NCBI RefSeq assembly: GCF_016086655.4 | Contig: NC_092584.1 | Span: 9,909,907 to 9,973,906 of the forward strand | Direction: 5' to 3' | DNA length: 64,000 bases | Origin: Lepeophtheirus salmonis | Taxonomy: Eukaryota > Arthropoda > Copepoda > Siphonostomatoida > Caligidae | Shown: piece by piece, positions 47,268 to 58,800 of the stretch | Numbering within the stretch: position 1 is the stretch's first letter | Layout of the letters: every line of letters starts with the position of its first letter | The notes under the pieces: generated by a model | The model's input: only the letters and a program-made list of their open reading frames with translations | Databases searched by the model: none | Told to the model about the DNA's origin: nothing | Made by a program: the position numbers and the translations under genes

Positions 47268-47393
47268 TAGCTATAAATGAAAATATCCTTATCAAACTCG
47301 GAGTAATTCCTGCCTTTATTCTGGGTGGATTAGGAATGGGATTTGTCTGTATAGTCTACTTTCCCATGATTTGGTTTCTGGAAATTTTTTGAA
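47268..47393 (+). other. Orphan hydrophobic open segment, possible exon relic
   Basis: After an acceptor-like 'cattttataccatcctag', phase 1 reading gives NENILIKLGVIPAF, then ILGGLGMGFVCIVYFPMIWF, a good membrane helix. It runs straight into a GGGGCGTC-family element and stops. It lies just upstream of receptor C. It could be a leftover helix 1 exon of a fourth receptor copy or of another membrane protein, or chance. I do not recognise it. Confidence 0.25.
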
Positions 47394-48009
47394 AAAAAAA
47401 AAAATCCAGAAAGTAAAATGTTTTGAAAAAAAATTTTACAAAATATTTCGAAGTTTAATTCCCATTATTAAATTTTTTTAAAAAATCCAAAAAATAAAAT
47501 GTTTTGTAACAAAATTTCACAAAATATTTTACAATTTAATTCCCATTATTAAATTTCTTTAAAAAATCCCAAAAATAAAATATTTTGGACAAAAATTTTT
47601 CAAAATATTTCACAGTTTAATTCCCATTATTAAGTTTTTGGAAAAAAATTTTAAAAAAAATCAAAAATTTTTTACAAAAAAATAGTAAAAAATTCAAAAA
47701 ATGACATTTTTTGCGGAAAACAAACTTTCAAATATTCAATTTTTTGAATTTTTTTACCAAATTCATAGCAATTCGAAATCTTAAAATTTTCGGGAAAAAA
47801 TTAAAAAAACCACAGCTATTCATAAAAAATTAATTTTTTCGGGCAAAAAATTTCCAATATTCAATTTTTTGAAAAATAAAAAATTACCCTTATTTTTGTG
47901 TAACATTTTTTCATTCTAACCAAAAAAAAGTTTCTAGTAAAAAGTAAAAAATCCTCTTATTTAGGGAGTGCTACAGCTTTTCCAGCCCACCCCATTGCGG
48001 ACGCCCCTG
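47375..48009. mobile_element. GGGGCGTC-family AT-rich element with tandem interior
   Basis: The right end '..ccagcccaccccattgcgg' then 'acgcccctg' is canonical. The left end is not recognisable. It contains an 81-bp tandem repeat at 47401-47643. Confidence 0.55.
47401..47643. repeat. 81-bp tandem repeat, three units
   Basis: Units begin 'aaaatcc' at 47401, 47482 and 47563 and each includes 'tttaattcccattattaa'. They are moderately diverged. Confidence 0.8.
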
Positions 48010-48383
48010 TTTCCATTTCTATATGTGTTTCTTTTTCTTTTTCTACTCATGAAAAATCCATAGGATTCACAACTCTATACATGCCCATCAGCTCATAATT
48101 GAATGTTTGAATTATTTTTCGTACAAAGCCTAGATACAGTGGTTACTATCGTGTAACCAATGGATATACAAACAGGATACGTTGCAAAAACATAAACACA
48201 AAGCCTTAATTCTTCAGTCAACACTCACACCATGAGTAGAACACGGATTTTTTTCTAGAGATTTTGACTTTGACTTTTCAACTATATTCATTTCTGCATC
48301 ATATTTCATAGCTTATTCGATTATACCCTTTCTTAAAGTGTTCAAATTATATTATGAATTATTTTTCTTTCTTTCTTTTTCAG

Positions 48384-49896
48384 TAGTATCAAATGAAGAG
48401 GAAGTGAATGTTGACCTAAGCGAGTTAGAGTTCTCTAAAACCTCCACCTATCATTGGCCAAATTTTGCGAAATCGGGAAATTATGTGGAAGAGAATGCAG
48501 AGATTACAAGAGGGCCTCTTCAATTTGGAACTTCTTTTAAGCTCAAGGAATCTAAGGTGGGTAGAATTAAATAGATATAACACTATATCCACAAATGCTT
48601 CCAAAAATCAATTTTAAAATATTACATTTTTTTAATTAAAACATTAAATTTTATAGTAAAAAGCAAAATTTCCTTAATTTAGGGGCGCTAAAGCCCCTCC
48701 AGCCCACTCTCTGTGGGTGCCCCTCCCTCTTATTGTGATCTTTTTTCTTTTTTTTTTGTTTCGAAATATCCTCATAAAATTGTCGTTTCTACTTTTAGTA
48801 TGTTCGTTGTTTTGTACATTTGACGTTTTGTCCGTTGGACGCTAGGTCCTTCTACATTTTGTCTTTCAACGTTATGTGCAAAGACCCTCACTTGATACAT
48901 AAGATTTTGTATAGCTCCAATATGCCCTTTCAAATCAAATCAATAATATCCTTTTTACAAAATTATTGAGGGGATTTGTCGACCTTTATTTGCCATTTGC
49001 GGCACTTTCAAAGGATGTATAAAAATAACTTATTAATAGAAATGTAAAATAATTTGATTGAGTATACAAATGTAATCCAAACTTTCTTCTGAGAAGAAAA
49101 ATGTCATACTTTTTTTGTGTTGACGGGGAACTGCTTGCTATATAATCATAGCAAATTATCTCTTCTTCTAAGATTTTGAGAAATTCTATAATTTATCCTT
49201 GAATAATTTTTTGAAATGTTAGTTCAGGTTCCGTAAAAACAAAATTTTAATCAATGCCTGAGATTTTGGGCAAGATTGTCAGATATTTTAGCAAAATTTG
49301 AACAAAATTTTTTCAAGGAATAATCAAAAATAACTATAATACAGTAGTACAACCTTATTTTAACATGATAATAAAAAAATTAGTTTAAAAATAACGTCTA
49401 TAATTAATTGACCCACCTATTTATTTGTCAAACCCTATTACAATTAAGTTATAATGTTATAAAATTCAAATAATATATTATGTATTTTAATTAGTGCTTG
49501 TCAAAATCCGATTTTGCTGAGGAAGATGACACATGTTCCAAAACTATAAAGGGTTGCGATAAAGGGATTTCAGCTTCAATTTTCATAAGAATACAACATG
49601 AGGATGAGAATGAGCCGAAAAATATTCTCAAGACAAAAGAAGTCGACTATAAAGAGTACTTGATGAGTACTGGAGGAGACAGTGGTAGTCCTGGATTTGC
49701 TATTTACAAGCGTGGGGATCATATTGGAGCTGTTGTGTCAACAGGAGAAAAAATTTGGGAGGTTGAGGTAAAGGGAGCAATTCCTTTAGCAAATGAATGG
49801 ACCAATTTTGCCATTATTTGGGAGGACATCCATTTCAAAAATCAAATGGAATACATTGACAAAGTCATCAAATGGGAAAATTTGGGTGGTTTAAGA
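48384..49896 (+). other. Receptor C exons 1-2: YHW segment and LamG domain, first part
   Basis: Exon 48384-48556 follows a strong acceptor and carries STYHWPNFA and GPLQFGTSFKLKESK. Exon 49495-49896 opens CLSKSDFAEEDDTC, then KGISASIFIRI, EYLMSTGGDSGSPG and WTNFAIIWEDI. It ends LGGLR before GTGAGT, in phase 0. The strand pattern matches receptor B almost residue for residue. Confidence 0.78.
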
Positions 49897-52800
49897 GTGA
49901 GTAATCCTTTATTTAAATAATAGCGGTAGTACCAAGGAATGCCCGGGGTTATTTGGTCTTGATAAACAGACAAATTTTGCTTTCATAATAAAGAAGGTAA
50001 CTCCATAAGAAATCATCAGTGTCGGCCAGCGTTTTTCATGAACACTCAAACGTATGTATATGGTATACATATGGGAGCACTATCAACTGAGCTCTCTGTA
50101 CACACGATACTACTCAATACTTAGATATTATCTCCTCAAGAATGAACAAATAATATCTTGACAGGTTTGGGTTTTTTTTCATATGAGGCGATGAGCCAGG
50201 AAGTATTTTAGTCTCTAGAGGGCACAGTGGCTGAGCCTTAGCTACACACACTCGGTGCTAAATGAAAAATGGCTGTGAGATTGCATTAATATGATTACAC
50301 AGGGGTGTCCACAGGAATATATTATTGGGAGGGCTTAGTTTTTTAAACAAATTTGGAAAAAAAAATTCAAAAATCCATACCTATTCAAAAAAAAAAAAAA
50401 AATTTGAAAATGAAAAAATTCAAAATTTATAGCTATTCAAGAAAAAAAAAAAAAAAAGTAAAAATTTAAATTAAAAATATTGAATTTGTTGAACAAAAAA
50501 TTACAAATATCAATAGTTACTGTAACAAAATTAAATTTTTTGGAAAAAATTTCAAAAATTAGATTTTTTTATAAATATACTCTTAAAAAGAAAAACTTTC
50601 TTAATTTGATAAAAAAAATTGTGTTTTTTATTCAAGCGTACATTCATAAAGATAAACTTTACTTTAAAAATATAAATGATTCAGATTTTGAGTCTTAAAA
50701 TCGTAATTATTTTTAAGGGGATTAATTTAAGTTCGTACGGGGGTTTTTTCTAGATATTTCTCAGGTTTTTACACCTATGAGAAAGTCAAGAGAATAAAAA
50801 ATATTTCCTGGAAATTGAAGGTTGAATATTTTATAGTATAAGCTTTTTCTATGAAATGAAACTTCAATAAAACTTTGAATAAATACTGCAGATTTATTTA
50901 ATTTAAAGTTTTTAACGATTTATGCTACAATCCAAATAATGTACTTGGACAAAAAATGATCCCCAACGAGGCAAAAGGAAAAATGTAAAGCTAATTGGCA
51001 AGGTATTTGACTCTCCTAATAGTATATAAATTTTCCATGAAAGAAATTCTTTAGCTACGAGATTTGACGCAAATGTGTTAACAAATTGATATGTGTCTCT
51101 AGTAGGTGCAAGAATAATTGTACTTTCTATGTATTAATTAATGGTCAGGGTTTTAAATTATAGAACTAGTGTTTGTTTTTTTGCTTTCTTGGGTGCAATT
51201 TATTCACATCATAAAATTTTATTAAAGAAAGTGCGGTTAACCGTAGGTTGTGACTTAGATTTCTGGCCTCAACAAAACTATACGGTGTAAGCTACGTCTA
51301 TTGTATCCAGTGGATAGCTTGCTATTTAAAAGTGTCAATATTATAATAACGTTAAGTTATTTATATGTGATTTGAGTATTTTGTTGGGATTAGAAATATT
51401 ATTTAATAAATAGTCTTCTTTTGATCATTTGTCAGATAACGTGGGATCCATTGTAAACAAATCTTCTTTACAGCCAAATTATCAGGCAATATCCTGTAGA
51501 TGCTAGTTATACTGATCCCCAAAGATGCATCGATCTCCTAGTAAGTCATATGACGATCTTTTTTTTTTACTTCATGCACAGCAGCGATGTATTTTGGCAC
51601 AACAACCGAGTTTGGACGACCTTCACAAAATTTTCGTCGAGCGAACTCCGGTCTCACTTGTATTCGTTAAGCTAGTTTTTTTAATTTACTTTCGGATGGT
51701 GCATGATCACCATATAAGGAATTAAAGTCATTAATGCACTTTTGCCTTGATAATCTACGTCCAAAGTTATCCTTTATGATCCCACGAAAATGTCCACGAG
51801 TCAATTCCATTCTTTAACCACAATGTTTTTTTCAAATCACGTGCATATAACGAAACGTTATTATAGAGTTGATACTTGTAAATATCAATCAATCAACTAG
51901 ATAATAAAGCCAGAAATATAAGCAGCAACCTAATTAAACTTATGGGGGTGTTCTTAAGGATTTTCTAAATCATTCTCTTATGGTTATTCCTTAAGAAATA
52001 TTTTTACCAGAAGAAGTCATATTTGTATCATCTTAGGTTTTCTGTATGCTTATGCAGACGAATATATTTTTGAGTTTATGATAACGAACATAGATTTGCT
52101 AACTTAGATCCTTAGGGGAGTTCCTAGGGTTTTTATTCTAATATTAGTAATCATTGAATTTCGGCTAATAACCAACAGATAAATATTTTATTAGTTTTAG
52201 GTAGTTTGGGACAATAGCTGAACATTTTAAAATCTCTGAAGACTTCAAAATGAAGCAATCAAATATCATATTATGTCTAAATATAATCAGTTATCCCTTC
52301 CAGGTCTACAAAAATTTACAATTGATTGGAAGGGCTCTCATTCCAAAGAACTGTAGCCATAGCAGCCTTTGTTCTACAGCAACGTCAAATTTCTTTGATC
52401 CGATAAAAATAATGATTGGCTGTCATGCAACAAAGTCAGAGCCAAAATTTCGCAATTTTCCGACCACTCAAATCATGTATGATGAGCCAGCAATCTGGAC
52501 GTATCCAATCGACGAAAAAAAAGATATTCAATTCCTCTGGGGTGGCTACACCCAAAACTCGAAATCCACTTCAGATAACATACGGCTCCAGCTCCTGAAG
52601 AAAGTTGATCCGTCTGATACGAGGCAAGTAGAAGATGCGATTATGTTATTATCATCTATTGCTGGATCATCGGAAGGGAACGATCAAATTGTTCCTTTTG
52701 CAAACATTGATGATACGATAAAAGAAACGACCACTACAACTACTACAACCACGACTCTTAGTTCGACCAAAACAACGAGCACATCTGCTCCTCAAAAGGA

Positions 52801-55800
52801 GTTGGAAAGGAATGAAACGACAGCGACAGACCATGGACCAAAAAAAGCAGCAATAAGGGAAGTTGATAAGTTATTGGTAACGCTGTCTCAGCTGGATCGC
52901 CTAATGGATCGAACAACACTGCCTAAATATATAGACTCAATGGATTTAGATGTAAGACTAGGGATTGCCTCTACAACAATGGATGTTTTGGGAGAAAAGG
53001 GTGTCTTTGAGTCATCCTGGAAGGCTCTTTATGCGAACAGCACAGACGCAGGTAGTCATTTGAGACGAGAGGATATGGAAAAATACTTGATTAAATTGAT
53101 GGAGTTGACTCCAATCCATGAAATTCCAAGATTAAAAAGAGAAACTTTTTCTCAGAGCTTAATAGATCTTGAGAATATCCTTTCCTATAAGTTACCAACG
53201 CTTCAGGAAACTCTTGCAAAACTAGGTAGCCGATACTTTGGAAAATTGATTCCGAGTACTTTGAAGTTTAAGTCCTCCAAAAATGGAGCAGTGCAATTAA
53301 TCAAAGTTCAAAACTTAATTCTCGAAAAGAAAGGTACGTCAGAGGGTGGATATTTTGTATTTCCTCACTGGGGAATGAAATTTTGGAGGAATATTAATGA
53401 TTCATGGAAATCCGAGGCTCCCCTTGACGATCAAATCCAAATACCAACCAAACTTTACTCCATGGCCTGCTCCAAACCAGGGTATTTCTCGAATATTATG
53501 TCAACAATCTATAATAACTTTGCTGATGGGGGGCGAAGGAATCCAACGTACGTATTCTATTAAACCAGGGTGACCATATTTTGATTTGGGGCTATCTACA
53601 AAGTACATACGATGGTTTTGAAATTGAATACTTTTTAAGGAAAGGGAATGAAAGAAAGGTTTCTCAAATAACAATACCGGGATAGGGAGGGGGCAAAAAA
53701 TCCCCAAAAACATCCTTTCACACTTTGTATCTTTCCCCAAAATAAGAGAACATACAGGACAGTTTTAGGCATTTCAGAAGAGGAACAGGCAAAGAAAATA
53801 TATATAGAGTGACTGAGTTTTAATTGAGGGCGCTGTTTTATGTAGTTTAAGATCTCGTCAGTTGATGTCGGAGGAATACCTTTTGGTTTCCGATAATAAG
53901 TAAAATGATTTAATATTGCATAGATGTTTAATTTTAGCTTTATTCAATTTTATCTGATGATAGATGAAGTATTTTGGTTGAGTAATTTACGTTCTAAACA
54001 ATCACTAGAAAACCCGCTTTGAAAATGAATACGGTTATTATAGACTTGAATTAAGCATAATTTATTTCTGGAAATGCAAAAATACTTTTTTTTTTAAATA
54101 TCGGAAGTAGTGGCACATAAATAAAACTACGATTAAAAAAAAATCACAATATCTTTACGAAGTTCTAGACAAAAATTCATAATTTATTTGAGTACAAAAA
54201 AGATACTATTAGTATGACGATAAAAATAAATGATTAAAGATCGCATAGTTGGCTATTATTATATATAAGAACTTTCGTCATATGATGCATGAAATATTTT
54301 TGGTTTAATAATTACCAAAAGAAAATAGGGTAGTTTTTTATAAAATGTGAATTTTATAGTCTGTAGTTATTTCAATCTTAAAAAATATGAGCCACGTAAT
54401 TTTAATAAATCAAAATCAAATGATAAGTTCAATATATATTTGTAATTAGAATGAACAATATTGTAATTAAATAAGGCATTTTAAGACGAAGAAACTGGAC
54501 CTTGCAAATGTTCTTATACAGTTTCAAATTGTTACATTGATTAATAATAATAATTTGTTGACATTTATTTGACTTAATTAAATAGGGGAAGACTCATTTT
54601 GAACAACTAAATTTAAGCCAAAAAGGAATTTATCTTTGGGTGCAGAATCCAAAACTGATCTTAGTTTTTCTCTATTATCATTCAGGGCCCTTTTTACCCT
54701 TAAAACAATCCCCAAATTAAAAGTAAGATTAATAAAACTTATGTAAAAGGGTTTTTAATGATGAAAAAGTGTTTTAGTTGATTCTGTATCTTGTTCTGAA
54801 CTCGATATATTGTCATTTTTAAGCTAAAAAAATGATGAAAAACGACGATTTTCTGTAAGGCCTTACAACTTATTCATAATATATATTGATGAGGAATATT
54901 ATCTCTTATATTATAGGGAAATATTCAATGTATAATTTAAAAAAGGTCTATATAAAAAATATGCATATCCAAAGATTTTTGCCCCATGATGTATTTTTTA
55001 AGTAGTCCCATTTTAAAATATTACAATTATCTACTCATGGTGAATGAATCGCTTTGTTGTTTCGATCCTGGTATCTCATTCCCAAAGAATGAGTCCACTC
55101 TACTTCCTTATGAGGCCTGGTAGTTTTTCTAGGCTAAATTATCTTTCCGCCGTCCCTCGTGGAATACAAATTCGAACATCTCTTCAGATGGATGACCAAG
55201 TTAAAAGTATCTGTCCTTGATTGCCTCGATCTTCCCTTTATGTGACATGACGTCATAAAAATGGCAGTCAAATCAGAAAAAATATGACGATAATGTTGAA
55301 TAAATCACTACTTTTAATTAGGGATTGTTTTAAGAGTAAAAAATAACTTTAAACGATAATATCCCCCATTACTATAATCCCAGATATTTTAGAATTCATA
55401 TGACATAGAGAAAAACAGAGATTCTTTTTGGATTTTGCGCTCATAGATACATTTGATTATTGTCTTCAAATCATTTGTACAACATTCCCCTCCACCCAAA
55501 ATGTATTACTGATTCATCTAAAAATTTTGAGATAAATAAATTTACTAATATTTACTCCTTGTGCTTAATCAATTTACAATTGTATTTTTATAAAAGACGT
55601 ACGATCAGTAGCTCAATATAATGTCCTCACTATAATAGTTGACTTGAAATTATGAAAGGACAGCACCTCAAGTAATATATACTTATCCAGGGGGTGATAT
55701 TATATAATTAATAAAGTTCAAAAATTTAGTAAAAATACATATTAATACATTACGATTCTTGTTTATTTTTATTCTTGGCTTTTTTGATATATAGTGTGTG

Positions 55801-58800
55801 TTAACTTTAACAGGATGATGCTCATAAACTGCAAAAATTAGGCCAATAATTTTTGACCTAAAAAGATTAACTGTATGTATATACAAAATTCGTCTCTCAA
55901 AATGCACCCCTCCCCTTGAAATCACGATCTTCAGACATATTAGCCGGACTCCTTCTCAACCGTAGCTTTGAGATCTGCCCCATTTTTTGTGAGGTGTCAC
56001 ACAAGTCTTCCTCTCAAATTCATTCCACACAGCATGGTCGAGAGGTGTGAAAGGGATAAAGTATACTGTATAAAGAGGCCACATTTCACATTTACAGAAT
56101 TCCATCAAGTTTTTCTAACGCCAATTTTGGATCAATGAGTTCTTGTATGACATAAATGACCATCCCAAGATCCTTTACAGCCGATCGGTTTGTTTTAGGA
56201 TCAATTTGAGGCTCCTTAGCATGGGTCCGCATGCTTGTCATTGGCTAGGCCTCACTACCTGGCTTCCTCTTAGAATGTTCTTCACTCTCTTTAATCTTCT
56301 TAACAGTAGCCACACGCTTTCTTGAGCAGGAAATGATATTGCAAATACTGGGCTATATTTTATTCATCTCTATTATGCAAATTTTGAGAGGTTAAGAGTC
56401 TTCGAGGAAGACGATTTACAATCCCTTGCAGAGGAGTGCTGTTTTCTCAATCCTCTCCTCGCACTGTGTGATCATGATGGTGACTAGGACAATGTTTTTC
56501 TAACCAATCGAAAGCTAATTATGTGTTCTTCAACATTGGTTGTAGGAAAATTATCAAAAAATGACTCTTAACCTTTCAAAATTTGCAACGGTTGGTCCGG
56601 TATACTAGTTGAGAGTTGTGCGTCGAGAAGATCTGACAAGCACTGCCTCATGGACTCCATCTTGAACGGAGGTGTAGATAGAAAAATTGTTCAGGGATCA
56701 AAATTGTCAAGTTAATCACTGATACCATACAAAAGAGGCCTTCAAATAAGAAATATAAGGATACAAGTAATCAAAGGGATGTTTCCTTTTTCCTTCAACA
56801 CACTATATATATATATTTTTTTTTTTGTCCATCTTTATTTTTGATTTAACGTATTTTAAGTCGAATGAAAATCAATCCACAAAAGAATTGATCCTATAAT
56901 TAGTTTATAAAAAAAGTCTCAGACAGAATTTAAAAAGAGAACATGACCGAGGGAAAGGGAACGGTTGGTCACCCTAATCAAACCCTGGAATAATTTTCCT
57001 TCAATAATATTAATAATTTTAGTGCCTTTCCATCCCGAAAGATTCTTCTCATGAGTCGAATTGTTTCCGTCAAAGTAACCGTGACAAATGAGGATATTTC
57101 TCAACCTTCAATTCCTTGTAGTCCACTGGATCAATTTCTTATACGAAAACCTTTAATCATAAGCCTTCGTTACTTAACAGATTTCGTACCCAGAATATAC
57201 CGAACGAGAACACTTGAATTTGATTCTGACATGATGGAGTCAGGTATTAAAAAAGTCCACTGCGCCATTTGGAACCCAAATTTAGGATTACATGGAGGAT
57301 GGGATACAGTGGGGATTTCGAAAGTTAGGGATGAAGATGATATGACAACTTGTATGTCACATAAGTTTGGTAAGTTTTTTTTATATATATAATGCAACCC
57401 AAAGAAAGTTGAGTTATTTTTTTGTTTCGAAAATCTTTTCAATTCAATACTCAATTGTCTATAATGAGTTTTTGTTGTATCAAGTCGCGTTTGTGATAAT
57501 TGCTAGAATATGTGTACCCTTTTTTTAAGTAGGTTTTTAGGCAACTTCTGACTAAGAAAAAAAAATAGACATCCTCAGTAGACCTCTTAGAATCAAATAC
57601 TTTTTCAGATGTGATGTTAGGTTTCATCACTTGGAAGGCTTAGTACCAAAAATTATCAACAACGTAATATAATAGGGTGTCATATATCAATAGTTATATA
57701 TACTGTGTTCAAATTGTAATTACATTTGTATTTTTATTATATCGGGATTTGACTGCATATGATAAAAATTAGGAGGGGGGGAGAGGCTTGAGCTAGCGAG
57801 CCAACTACTCTTTTGTAAATGAAACCCTAATTATTTACAAAAAATAATCTCCTTTGGCGTAAAAATAATTGAAACCCCCCGAGATGTGATTTCTATTCGA
57901 ACAAAACATTTAAAATATGGAGATTTTAAAACCTTAAAATTGAATTTTGTCATAACTAGATGATTGTATCGAAAATATAAGCGTACTAACGCTAGTACCC
58001 GGTATTATATAATACTGCTACGATATAAATAAAAGAACAATCACAAAAACAGCCAAAAAAAGTGATCTTATTATATATATGTAAATTGCACACGCCTGCA
58101 GTATTTCATTAATACAACTACAAGAGTAATTCTTATATCAAAAAGATTTATATTATTAACAACAGGGATCACATTATACAGTGGACCCAGTTTACACATT
58201 CGATGCTATATACAGATGCCTGCAATATTTCATTAATACAACTAGATATGTATTTCTTCTATCAAAAAGATTTATATGATTAACATCAGGAAGCACTATA
58301 TATAGTGCACACAGTATACACGCTCGATGCTACATAGAAACACCTACAATAACAACTAATTCATAGTTATTTCCTAGATCCATATACATATGTTTATGAT
58401 ATACATTATGGAGCACTATGTACAGTCTGGGGCGTCCAAAGTATTATATTTTCTTTTTTGAGGGAGGAGGTGGGGGGTGGTTCGTTTTTGAGAAAAAAAA
58501 TCCAAAAATTGAATTTTTTGAAAAACAAATTTCAATTCTACAGCTGTTCAAATATTTTTTTTTTTTAAATTTTACAAAAAAATTCAAAACTATTCACAAA
58601 AAAAAAAAAAAAAAAAAAAATGATAAAAGTCAACAATCTACAGTTGTTCAAATAAAATTAAATTTTTTCCAAAAAAAATTCCAAAATTAAGCTTCATATA
58701 TTAAATTTTTGGAAGAAAATTTCAAAAGCCTTCTGCTGATCAGAAAAAAGGAATTATTTTCGAAAAAAATTTCAAAAATTTAATTTTCTAGTAATAAGAA

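Larger units (their letters stand above)
42844..48383. other. Spacer between receptors B and C, transposon-rich
   Basis: No complete gene. It contains mariner relics, three GGGGCGTC-family pieces, GACGTCA repeats and an orphan hydrophobic open segment at 47268-47393. The signal-peptide exon of receptor C should lie here, but I could not identify it. Confidence 0.5.

Noticed and set aside
48338..48383. Apparent signal peptide in front of receptor C exon 1
   Set aside because: The frame starts at GTG and the hydrophobic residues are the translated polypyrimidine tract of a good splice acceptor; the same exon in B has a real leader elsewhere with matching phase.
53566..56976. AGGGTGACCA and TGGTCACCCT as ends of one 3.4-kb element
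   Set aside because: Only 10 bp match, the rest of the ends differ, and the enclosed mariner relic has its own expected structure.
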